A DNA stretch of 64,000 nt, taken from assembly GCA_029551145.1 (NCBI GenBank), contig JAKPGA010000032.1, positions 34,698-98,697 of the forward strand, written 5' to 3'. The notes under the pieces are model-generated. The model did no database searches. It was given only the letters and a program-made list of their open reading frames with translations, and had not been told where the DNA came from. Below are positions 8,451 to 15,818 of the stretch, piece by piece (position 1 is the stretch's first letter; each line of letters starts with the position of its first letter). Position numbers and translations under genes: made by a program. The DNA is from Thermotogota bacterium. GTDB taxonomy: Bacteria > Thermotogota > Thermotogae > Thermotogales > DSM-5069.

Positions 8451-9662
8451 CTAAGCCCTCCCATAGAGATTTTTACAATGTCTCTCACCGTAGAACAATC
8501 TGAGAAATTCCATGTCTTTGAAGACAATCTGCACGTCTCCAAATTGATCTATCATTTCTAATAGCCTTTTTGCGCCCTCCTTGGGATCACTCACCGATAC
8601 AAAACTCTTACTCGATACATACTGCCCAATGACACCTTTCAGACAAACAGGTCGATTGGTCCTACTTGTGGGAACAAGCATAACAGGACCAGATGAATCG
8701 ATCAACTTAGATAGATAACCCTCTGTACCTTTGTAATCTTTCTTGTTAACTGCCTCGCTCAAAAGAAGAATGTGCGCCTGAGGATCGAAGTTCGAGAGAG
8801 TTTCGATCAACTTTCTATCAAAAGAACCTTTGTTCATATAATCAATCGCCTGATTGAGTATGAGAAGCCTTGGGCAGAAGGTGTATTCGTCGTTTTTGGA
8901 CACTTTCACTTTGCACGCAGCATACTTGGCACAGGTATAAGATCTTCTCTGCAGAATATCCGCTATCTTGATTGCCCTTTCTTCATCCTCCATCAGCGCC
9001 GAGACTAACAACACCAGCAGCTTGTAACCACCTTGCGACACACAGTTCGCAAACAGCGTGGGATTAACCTGTCCCGTATCATAGGCTTCAGCCAAAAGTT
9101 CCACATAAGGATTCTTCAAACTGCCAGCGGCAGATTTGAAAAGCATTCCTGCCTCGCGCGATTTACCAGCAAACAGCAAAACTTCAGCGACCGATAACAG
9201 TACAACAGGTGACGATGGATATTCCTTCAATGATCTTTTGAGAGCTTCCGCGGGCACTTTACATGTTTCATACAACATTCTTGTCAAATCCAGCGCTTCG
9301 AAATAGGCATTTTTTTGCTCGACAGGATGTCGTTTTGCAAAATCACCCGCTATCAAAGATTCCAGTTGTTCCAAAAAGATTTGATGCACTCTATCATCAA
9401 TCTGTCCGATTTTCTTGTGTATTGAACGTTGTATGAGGGAATCGTCCTCGCCATAAGTGAAGTAGTTGAGGTCATAAATGGACCATATATCTTCAACTGG
9501 AACTTTCAGTTCCTCTTCGAAGACAATCTTTGGTTTGACCGGTGGAATATCTTTTTTCGGCGGTTGCTCCTTAGGCCTTGCCCCTTTTTTCTGAAGGTCT
9601 TTTTCCAGTTCCATCTTGAGTCTGAGCAGATTCAAAATCCTTTCGTCCTTCTCTTCCTCCAT
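8451..9662 (-). CDS. Hypothetical protein, helical/TPR-like
   Basis: 403 residues from ATG 9662, with GGAGGT eight bases upstream. A charged N-terminal coiled-coil (residues 1-35, EEEKDERILNLLRLKMELEK), a Pro/Lys linker (KEQPPKKDIPPVKPK), then a helical region whose repeats look TPR-like (SSPVVLLSVAEVLLFAGKSR, AGMLFKSAAGSLKNPYVELL). The C-terminal part (SGPVMLVPTSRTNRPVCLKG, KRLLEMIDQFGDVQIVFKD) looks alpha/beta. Several Cys are present but in no recognised metal motif. Its first 92 nt lie inside the radC reading frame. I do not recognise a function. Confidence 0.72.
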   Translation of the reverse strand: MEEEKDERILNLLRLKMELEKDLQKKGARPKEQPPKKDIPPVKPKIVFEEELKVPVEDIWSIYDLNYFTYGEDDSLIQRSIHKKIGQIDDRVHQIFLEQLESLIAGDFAKRHPVEQKNAYFEALDLTRMLYETCKVPAEALKRSLKEYPSSPVVLLSVAEVLLFAGKSREAGMLFKSAAGSLKNPYVELLAEAYDTGQVNPTLFANCVSQGGYKLLVLLVSALMEDEERAIKIADILQRRSYTCAKYAACKVKVSKNDEYTFCPRLLILNQAIDYMNKGSFDRKLIETLSNFDPQAHILLLSEAVNKKDYKGTEGYLSKLIDSSGPVMLVPTSRTNRPVCLKGVIGQYVSSKSFVSVSDPKEGAKRLLEMIDQFGDVQIVFKDMEFLRLFYGERHCKNLYGRA

Positions 9663-10302
9663 TCACATTAACCTCCAATAAGCCATTTGCTCTGAAACTG
9701 TAATAACTCTCCCTGCCCACTATCACGTGATCTATCAATCTGATACCAAGTATATCACCTGCATTGGCTATCAATTGTGTTGCCTTTTTGTCTTCTTCGC
9801 TTGGTGTGGGATCTCCAGATGGATGATTGTGAACGATAATCACCGCATTTGCGTTCGACCTAACCGCGATCCTAAAGACCTCAGTGGGATGAAAAAGGGT
9901 TTGATTGTTTGTCCCCTCGGTGATGTCTTTGTGAAAAACCACAAAGAGTTTGCTATCAACAATAATAACACGCAAGACTTCTCTTTCAAACAATCTCATA
10001 TCGTGACAGTATTCAAAAACAGAATCGGGTTTTCCCAGTACAATGCGGGTGTCTGAAAGCTCCTTATACAATCTCTTGCCAAGTTCCAGTGCGGCCTTCA
10101 GAGAGGTTGCCTTCGCAACCCCAATTCCACTAACAGAGGCTATTTCTTCAAGTTCGGCATTGGACAGAGTTCTGAGTGATTCATCAAACCTTGCATACAG
10201 TTCTTCTGCAAGTTGGAGGACATCCTTGCCCTTTTTGCCAGTCCTCAAAAGTATCGCTATGAGCTCCTGCTCAGACAGCCCTTCAGAACCAACCTTCATC
10301 AT
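9571..10302 (-). CDS. radC: RadC-family JAB/MPN-domain protein
   Basis: 243 residues. An N-terminal HhH-like helix region (SNAELEEIASVSGIGVAKATSLKAALELG) precedes the JAB1/MPN metallo-domain with its E...HNHPSGDPTPSEED motif (H-x-H-x9-11-D ligands). RadC proteins are predicted metal hydrolases; the original DNA-repair assignment is doubtful. The family normally ends near YYSFRxNGLL. Here the frame continues about 34 residues (EVNVNGGREGRKDFESAQTQ and beyond) into the start of the next gene, so the tail is shared coding DNA. Start overlaps maf by 20 nt. Confidence 0.9.
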   Translation of the reverse strand: MMKVGSEGLSEQELIAILLRTGKKGKDVLQLAEELYARFDESLRTLSNAELEEIASVSGIGVAKATSLKAALELGKRLYKELSDTRIVLGKPDSVFEYCHDMRLFEREVLRVIIVDSKLFVVFHKDITEGTNNQTLFHPTEVFRIAVRSNANAVIIVHNHPSGDPTPSEEDKKATQLIANAGDILGIRLIDHVIVGRESYYSFRANGLLEVNVNGGREGRKDFESAQTQDGTGKRPSEKRGKA

Positions 10303-10879
10303 TCGTTCTCTCGGTTTCAGAATTCCACCATCCTTTTTTGTAGAAATACTCCCACAGATCAGAGATCGGCAAACCTATCACGACATATGGGTCACCAACG
10401 ATAGATTCAATGAATATGCCACCAAGATCTTGTAAACCATAGGACCCAGCCTTGCCCATAGAATAGTTTCGAGCGTAGTGCTCAACTATCTGCTCAGGCA
10501 GATTTCTGAACTTAACTCGTGCCGTCTGCGTTTTGAGCCACACCTCACCTACACTGACTACTGCTATACATGTGTGAACTGAATGCCATCTTCCAAGCAG
10601 ACTACATAGTTGAGATTTGGCATCGGAGAAATCCCTCGGTTTGCCAAGAATAACACCATCAACCTCTACGACCGTGTCAGCACCTATAACCACAGCATCT
10701 GTTGATCCATCGAAAACATTCAAAGCTTTCAAAAGTGCCAGTTTCTCAACTGTGTGGATGGCACTTTCGTCGTGCGTTTCTCGGATTCTGGGGACTACTA
10801 TCTCGAAATCTTTGAACAGCGTGCTTAGTATCTTCTTCCTGCGCGGAGACGAAGACGCCAAAATCAGTCTTTTGAACAC
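10283..10879 (-). CDS. maf: Maf-family nucleoside triphosphate pyrophosphatase
   Basis: 198 residues from GTG 10879, preceded by GGAAAGGTGATTCCTC. Maf proteins hydrolyse non-canonical or modified NTPs (dTTP/UTP/m7GTP groups). The signature LILASSSPRRKKILSTL (residues about 5-21), the general-base segment VVIGADTVVEVDGVILGKP and GKAGSYGLQDLGGIFIESIVGD are all present, so the active site appears intact. The first 134 nt overlap the end of the upstream membrane-protein gene in another frame, and the last 20 overlap radC. The subgroup (YhdE or YceF) was not determined. Confidence 0.94.
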   Translation of the reverse strand: MFKRLILASSSPRRKKILSTLFKDFEIVVPRIRETHDESAIHTVEKLALLKALNVFDGSTDAVVIGADTVVEVDGVILGKPRDFSDAKSQLCSLLGRWHSVHTCIAVVSVGEVWLKTQTARVKFRNLPEQIVEHYARNYSMGKAGSYGLQDLGGIFIESIVGDPYVVIGLPISDLWEYFYKKGWWNSETERTNDEGWF

Positions 10880-11351
10880 GAGGAATCACCTTTCCAGCTA
10901 TATATGCATTTGCAAAGGCACCGGGCAAACCAAGTACCATCATGTAAGGAAAAAGCCAGAAAATCGCCTTGCTACCGACAAAAACCACACCTACACAGGT
11001 CTGTACGAAATTGTTGGTCACACTACCCAGAATGCTCACGCCCACAAGTCCAAAGACCTTTGTTTTGAATGCCACTGCTTCAATAAGAGCCGCCGAAACT
11101 GACCCCAAAACACTCATGAAAAAGGCCACATCCAAAAAATGTCCTGTGACCAAAGAGCCCACAAAACTCTTCCCAATCGCTACCAACAAGCCTTCCCTCG
11201 CACCAAAAAGAGCTATCGACAAAAGCACAACGAAATTCGAAAACCCCCATTTCCCATTGGGAAAAGGAAAGGGAATAAAGCTTTCGACGACATAGATCGC
11301 AATGCCCAAAGATATGAAAAGAGAATTCAATGCCACTCTTCGACTTCTCAC
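10746..11351 (-). CDS. Gx transporter family membrane protein (Hpre_diP_synt_I / EetB-like)
   Basis: 201 residues from GTG 11351, which overlaps the NusG-II gene stop as GTGA. About five hydrophobic segments (LNSLFISLGIAIYVVESFI, NFVVLLSIALFGAREGLLVA, VAFFMSVLGSVSAALIEAVA, and two more) with the family's FPFPNGKWGFSNF and GSLVTG signatures. The family (PF07456) is a membrane component found next to NusG-II and ApbE genes in flavin- and quinone-linked loci, including the EetB position of Gram-positive extracellular-electron-transfer loci (from memory). After the last helix there is a polar tail of about 40 residues encoded within the maf overlap. Confidence 0.78.
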   Translation of the reverse strand: MRSRRVALNSLFISLGIAIYVVESFIPFPFPNGKWGFSNFVVLLSIALFGAREGLLVAIGKSFVGSLVTGHFLDVAFFMSVLGSVSAALIEAVAFKTKVFGLVGVSILGSVTNNFVQTCVGVVFVGSKAIFWLFPYMMVLGLPGAFANAYIAGKVIPRVQKTDFGVFVSAQEEDTKHAVQRFRDSSPQNPRNARRKCHPHS

Positions 11352-11716
11352 CAAGTCATCACATCCACTTCACTCTTGCCGACGAACTTCACCACGACTT
11401 TGTTCGGGACACAGACTATTGTTCCATTCGGCCCTACCTTGCCTGTCCTTTCGCAGATCTTCAGAGGACAGTCGCTGTTTTCCACGTGAACCTTTCCATC
11501 TGCCAAGACTATGTCCATCACATGTCTGTCCTTCGATCTCAACTCATATCTGCCGTCTTGCCTCAACACCATGACCAACTGCCCATCTTTCCAAACCTCA
11601 ACATATCCAGAAAGATGGTCACTTTGCCCAAGAAGCCAAAACAACAAGAAAGAAATCACTATGACAATGACTACAACAATATCGACAACTTTCAAGATCT
11701 TACCTTGGCCGTTCAT
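11348..11716 (-). CDS. NusG domain II-containing membrane-anchored protein (EetA-like)
   Basis: 122 residues from ATG 11716 (the frame is open further upstream but would lie deeper in apbE). One N-terminal membrane anchor (VDIVVVIVIVISFLLFWLLG), then an extracytoplasmic beta domain with the NusG-II signature: GRYELRSKDRHV, VENSDCPLKICERTGKV, NGTIVCVPNKVVV, with two Cys in DCPLKIC and one in IVCVP. It overlaps apbE by 17 nt and is coupled to the Gx gene, forming a triad probably involved in a flavin-based redox process at the cell surface. The exact role is unknown. Confidence 0.8.
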   Translation of the reverse strand: MNGQGKILKVVDIVVVIVIVISFLLFWLLGQSDHLSGYVEVWKDGQLVMVLRQDGRYELRSKDRHVMDIVLADGKVHVENSDCPLKICERTGKVGPNGTIVCVPNKVVVKFVGKSEVDVMTW

Positions 11717-12761
11717 AGACTGAAAACGACGGTGATCTGTGAATTGTCCCATCGCCATCAACCAGTAAAACACTCCCACCGAGTCGCGGGTATTCCAAAA
11801 CGACGTACTCCCATTCTTGTGCCTTCACAAAGCCTGCTGTGGATAGCACATCGGCAGTCGTTGCGTCCCTCGCGATGACCGTAACAGACTGTGCTCCGCG
11901 TGAAGGATATCCGGTCTTTGGATCAAAGATGTGGTGGTATCTAACCCCATCGACGATGAAATATCTCTCATAATCACCCGATGTTGCTACTGCTCCCTCG
12001 GTCAAGTAAAGATAACCAATCGCCGAGTCGGATTTTCGCGGGTCTCTCACACCGATTACCCATGGTCTGGAACCGAATTTCGGTCCCAAGATTCTTATAT
12101 CCCCACCGGCTTCGATGAACCCCGTGCACTTTGGGTCTATCTCTTTGGCTATCTGGTACGCCCTATCGAGTGCGTAACCCTTCGCGATTCCACCGAGATC
12201 TAACTTCACACCATCGTTCAACTTGATTCTTCTTGTTCTGCTGTCCAGTTCAACCCGTACAACTCCACAGTGCTTCAAGATCTCATCGATCTCAGATTGA
12301 GAAGGCACTTTAGTTGGTACTTTTTCTGCTATCCTGTCAAAACCCCATAGTTTTATTAAATTACCCAACGCTGGATCGAAAGCCCCTTCGGTTATCTGTG
12401 AGAACTTCATCGCCGCATCGATCAACACAAAACTCTCTTCATCGAGGTCGATCCAGTCATCCGAAGAGTTTATTTTGCTGACAACACTGCTCGGATTGTT
12501 CGGATCAAACTTCTTATAGACCCTGTCTAATTCATTGAAAATGATCTCAGCCAGGTTCTTTGAGCCTTTCTTAGAAGACACAACGATCCTACAATACGTA
12601 CCCAACGTGAATCCCGTGTATTCATAGTAACTTGGGGGTGTACGAACAAAAATCATCACTAAAAGAGCTACCACAATCGAAATTCCAATCAAGAAAACTG
12701 CAAAAACAAGGCTGTTGATTTTCAAAAGATTCTTGCTATCTTTCTTCCACACTTTTTGCAC
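11700..12761 (-). CDS. apbE: FAD:protein FMN transferase
   Basis: 353 residues. ApbE attaches FMN covalently to Thr/Ser of FMN-binding domains, usually in exported or membrane redox proteins. An N-terminal membrane anchor (residues about 16-39, INSLVFAVFLIGISIVVALL) places it outside the cytoplasm. Family motifs: TLGTYCRIVV, DLGGIAKGYALDRAYQIA, GFIEAGGDIRILG, HHIFDPKTGYPSRG and DATTADVLSTAGFV (metal Asp/Thr). The stop of amrS lies 40 nt inside. GTG 12761 is the listed start; GTG 12752 has better spacing from GAGGGTAG. No target protein with an FMN-binding domain was seen in this window. Confidence 0.93.
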   Translation of the reverse strand: MQKVWKKDSKNLLKINSLVFAVFLIGISIVVALLVMIFVRTPPSYYEYTGFTLGTYCRIVVSSKKGSKNLAEIIFNELDRVYKKFDPNNPSSVVSKINSSDDWIDLDEESFVLIDAAMKFSQITEGAFDPALGNLIKLWGFDRIAEKVPTKVPSQSEIDEILKHCGVVRVELDSRTRRIKLNDGVKLDLGGIAKGYALDRAYQIAKEIDPKCTGFIEAGGDIRILGPKFGSRPWVIGVRDPRKSDSAIGYLYLTEGAVATSGDYERYFIVDGVRYHHIFDPKTGYPSRGAQSVTVIARDATTADVLSTAGFVKAQEWEYVVLEYPRLGGSVLLVDGDGTIHRSPSFSVYERPR

Positions 12762-13711
12762 CTACCCTCAGAGTCCAATGCCGTGATTTGAACATCGTAA
12801 CCTTGCCTTTTAACAACAACCTCCCCGCAGTCTGGACAAATGGTGTTTTCGTACCGCATATCCCAGAGGTTACCAATATAAACAAAATCAAGGTATTGAC
12901 GCGCCATATTGTACAGATCGATCAACTCTTCTGGATTTGTCGGGGGATTGGACATCTTGTAGTTGGGAAAATAACGAGATAGATGGAGTGGCAACGATCT
13001 GCTCAAGCTCGAGAGCCATTTGAATTCATTTTCAAGCTGTTCTTTGTCATCATTCAAACCCGGCACAATCAAAGTCGTAACCTCTACATGAATTCCACAC
13101 CCTAAGGACCTCTCAATGGTGTATTTCACAGTTTTCAAGTCTCCACCCAAGCGACGATAGACATCCTCATCAAAAGCCTTTAGATCGATATTCATAGCGT
13201 GAATGGACTGAATTAACAGATTGAGTGGACCTTTCTCCACAAGGCCATTCGTTACCAAGACATTGTACAACCCTTCTTTGGTTGCTATCCTCGACGTGTC
13301 AAGAACGAACTCGAACCAAACAAATGGTTCGTTGTAGGTGTAGGCGATTCCTTTGGACCCACGTTCGGTTGCGATAGCCACTATTTGTTCTGGTAGAACC
13401 CGTTTTGTCGGAGCCATCTGTTGGGAGATCTCCCAATTCTGGCAGAAGGCACATTTCATATTGCACCCAAAGCTTCCAATGGAGAGTATCTTGTCAGAGG
13501 GATTGAAATGGAACAGAGGCTTTTTCTCTATTGGATCAATCGCAATCGACGTGATCTGGCCGTAGTTCATCAATTCCATGATGCCATCTTGATTTTTCCG
13601 AGTCAGACAGAATCCCATCTGTCCCTCATCCAAAACACAATGGTGAGGGCACAGTTCACACCTCACTTTTCCATCACCAAGACTAGTGAAATAGAGCGCC
13701 ATTTTCTGCAC
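12722..13711 (-). CDS. amrS: AmmeMemoRadiSam system radical SAM enzyme
   Basis: 329 residues from GTG 13711 (GGGGTGATC upstream). The radical SAM cluster motif is CNMKCAFCQNWEISQ (CxxxCxxC, about residues 83-97). It is flanked by an N-terminal Cys/His ribbon (CELCPHHCVLDEGQMGFC) and a C-terminal zinc ribbon (CPDCGE...CKKCG). YTYNEPFVWFEFVLDT and NIDLKAFDEDVYRRLGGDL are characteristic. Related to pyruvate-formate-lyase activating enzymes but of the AmmeMemoRadiSam family, whose reaction is not established to my knowledge. Adjacent to amrA (11 nt apart). Confidence 0.92.
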   Translation of the reverse strand: MQKMALYFTSLGDGKVRCELCPHHCVLDEGQMGFCLTRKNQDGIMELMNYGQITSIAIDPIEKKPLFHFNPSDKILSIGSFGCNMKCAFCQNWEISQQMAPTKRVLPEQIVAIATERGSKGIAYTYNEPFVWFEFVLDTSRIATKEGLYNVLVTNGLVEKGPLNLLIQSIHAMNIDLKAFDEDVYRRLGGDLKTVKYTIERSLGCGIHVEVTTLIVPGLNDDKEQLENEFKWLSSLSRSLPLHLSRYFPNYKMSNPPTNPEELIDLYNMARQYLDFVYIGNLWDMRYENTICPDCGEVVVKRQGYDVQITALDSEGRCKKCGRKIARIF

Positions 13712-13722
13712 TCGATCACCCC

Positions 13723-14247
13723 TCAGTGATATCTTTCCACGGTGAATCTATATATACTGACCTTCTCGTCATGAAAAATGCCTGCCTTCCGTTTTGCGAT
13801 AGCGAGTTGCTGCTCAACTGTGTCAACACCTGCCAGATCCGGCAACAGAAGACCTCTCTTAAAACCACTGACGACTATCACTCCGTATTTTCTCGGGTCG
13901 AGTTGGTCAATATCCGATACCTTTTCAGGCTCGCTCAAGATGTCAACGCTCACCTCAATCTCATCGAGCTCTTCTTCAGCAACAGGTGCAAATCGTGGAT
14001 CTTCCGTTGCTGCAGCTATCGCGTTATCTCTTATCTCCTCAGCCAGGTTTGCTCTCACTGGTAGATATGTACCTATACATCCTCGCAAACTGCCATCCAA
14101 TTTGTGCAAACTCACAAAAGCACCAGACTTCCTTTCCAAAAGTTCTTTCGGTGCCCCATCTTTCAAAGGGTCCACCATCGAATGATCTCTTACCCAGTGC
14201 TCAATGCTCTTGATGGCCCATTTGACGTAGGGATGTTCCCCCTTCAT
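13723..14247 (-). CDS. amrA: AmmeMemoRadiSam system protein A (AMMECR1 family)
   Basis: 174 residues with the AMMECR1 core: [38 protein letters not shown], and [19 protein letters not shown] carries the conserved Cys. The family has no proven activity; it co-occurs with a radical SAM enzyme and often a Memo-type dioxygenase-like protein. Here the radical SAM partner is directly downstream but no Memo gene is in the window. It starts 4 nt after the preceding gene. Confidence 0.9.
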   Translation of the reverse strand: MKGEHPYVKWAIKSIEHWVRDHSMVDPLKDGAPKELLERKSGAFVSLHKLDGSLRGCIGTYLPVRANLAEEIRDNAIAAATEDPRFAPVAEEELDEIEVSVDILSEPEKVSDIDQLDPRKYGVIVVSGFKRGLLLPDLAGVDTVEQQLAIAKRKAGIFHDEKVSIYRFTVERYH

Positions 14248-14251
14248 GTTT

Positions 14252-15052
14252 TTATCCCCCTTCGTGACTGCTCAAAGCAAGCTCTTTTTGAAACCTCTGA
14301 AATGGCAGAAATTCAAAACCTCCATTGTAGACGACTAAGCTTCCCCCTCTTAACGGCCAAGCCGACACAACCGCCTCTGCGAGGCTGTGGGCAAAACAAA
14401 GGTCTTTTTCAAGAGGCTTGCTCGCAGTCAAAACACCATCGATCTTTACCGAACAATCGTAGTTTTCAAAAGAACCATCCAATGAAATGAGTATCCGATC
14501 GCAAAACACACTCCAAGCAAAATCATGCACTTGCAACATTTTCTCAACAAGAGTTTTGAACCTCGAAGACACGGAAAGAACGATCTTTCTGTTTGAATTT
14601 CTTGACAACTTCTCAAGATGATGTATGCACTCACTCAGTTCATAAGCAACTGTGTCCAAGCCCATCTTGTATGATTCAACATTCAACCCAAAGTCTGCAG
14701 AGGGAATCATAACCGTTCGAACTCCTGCTGAAAAAAGATCATTTGCGATCTGCAAAGAGCCTTCATTACCCACAATGATTAATAGATCGATATCGTGTTT
14801 GAGAAGATTTTGCATCATCCTGTACTTGAAATTCTTTGGTATATTCTCCACAGATGAACTTGAAAGAACCGACCCGCCGAGGTTTTCAAATCTGGATGTC
14901 ATCTGTGTGTTCACCGAAACCGATTCGTCGTGATAAAGCCCTTCCCAACCCCTTGAAAAACCTATGACATCATACTGAGAACTTTCCGCAAGTCTGTGAA
15001 TGAATTTGTTGACGCCAGGACAAGCACCTTCAATCAAAAGGCCTATTTTCAC
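14252..15052 (-). CDS. Phosphofructokinase-fold protein with decayed active site
   Basis: 266 residues from GTG 15052, which has GGGAGGT five bases upstream. The order matches [26 protein letters not shown] (Gly-rich start), [34 protein letters not shown] at the GGDGS position, [20 protein letters not shown] at the TIDNDxxGTD position, then [12 protein letters not shown]. The Asp of GGDGS and the catalytic TIDND are missing and the protein is about 50 residues shorter than PFK, so kinase activity is unlikely. It precedes amrA-amrS on the same strand. A sugar-phosphate or nucleotide sensor role is only speculation. Confidence 0.66.
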   Translation of the reverse strand: MKIGLLIEGACPGVNKFIHRLAESSQYDVIGFSRGWEGLYHDESVSVNTQMTSRFENLGGSVLSSSSVENIPKNFKYRMMQNLLKHDIDLLIIVGNEGSLQIANDLFSAGVRTVMIPSADFGLNVESYKMGLDTVAYELSECIHHLEKLSRNSNRKIVLSVSSRFKTLVEKMLQVHDFAWSVFCDRILISLDGSFENYDCSVKIDGVLTASKPLEKDLCFAHSLAEAVVSAWPLRGGSLVVYNGGFEFLPFQRFQKELALSSHEGG

Positions 15053-15071
15053 TAAAGACCTCCCATATAAA

Positions 15072-15812
15072 TTATACCCTGTGAAAGCTACCAACAGGTT
15101 TTCGCAAAGGATTTGTAAAACCACGCAGGCTGAAATTTGCGAAATATTTTCTGCATAGACTTGCTATATCCTGTACATCTTCATAACTTGCTGGCGAGAG
15201 CCTGCTGAAGAATGGATCAAGATTATCACCTGTCCTGCAGTTTTGAATTACATAGGTCGGGGCGCCTCGTAACCATTCACAGATTTGGTAGAAATCCTCA
15301 ATTGAAAGCAGAGAGGGATGAAAGGTTGTGCGAAACTCATACCTTGGCGCAGAGGATTTTATGATTTCAACTGACTCTTTTATGTTTTGAAGATCCACAT
15401 TAGTCCGGCAAACCATAGAGTACTTTCTGAGAGGAGCTTTTATGTCCATCGCTACAAAATCGAGCAGTTTTAGACCAAGCAATCTTTTGAGCATCTGAGG
15501 GTTTGTACCATTTGTATCTAATTTCACTTTCAGATTCAATCTTTTTATGTCATCAATCATCGATTCAAGATCCGCACAAAGAGTTGGCTCACCACCTGTG
15601 AAACATACTCCATCGATCATTCGACGATTTGCATCCAGCCACTCCACTATTTCCCCCCATGCGATTTGCTCAAGCGAGCCGTTCTTGTTGATCAGGTCTT
15701 TGTTATGACAGTATGGACACCTGAAGTTGCATCCCGCTATGAACAGGGTACTGCACAAATGATCGGGATAATCCAACAGGCTGACTCTGATCCAGCCTTG
15801 AACTGAGTACAT
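15072..15812 (-). CDS. nrdG: Anaerobic ribonucleotide reductase activating protein
   Basis: 246 residues from ATG 15812 (TTG 15818 also possible). Radical SAM activase that installs the glycyl radical on NrdD. The cluster site CNFRCPYCHNKDL is at about residues 28-40, followed by GVCFTGGEPTL (SAM-binding GGE) and LDTNGTNP, KLLDFVAMDIKAPLRKY. It begins within the Shine-Dalgarno-like end of nrdD, in the same transcription unit. The architecture is of the longer activase type (about 230-250 residues) with C-terminal extension DIASLCRKYFANFSLRGF. Confidence 0.93.
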   Translation of the reverse strand: MYSVQGWIRVSLLDYPDHLCSTLFIAGCNFRCPYCHNKDLINKNGSLEQIAWGEIVEWLDANRRMIDGVCFTGGEPTLCADLESMIDDIKRLNLKVKLDTNGTNPQMLKRLLGLKLLDFVAMDIKAPLRKYSMVCRTNVDLQNIKESVEIIKSSAPRYEFRTTFHPSLLSIEDFYQICEWLRGAPTYVIQNCRTGDNLDPFFSRLSPASYEDVQDIASLCRKYFANFSLRGFTNPLRKPVGSFHRV

Positions 15813-15818
15813 AGGCAA

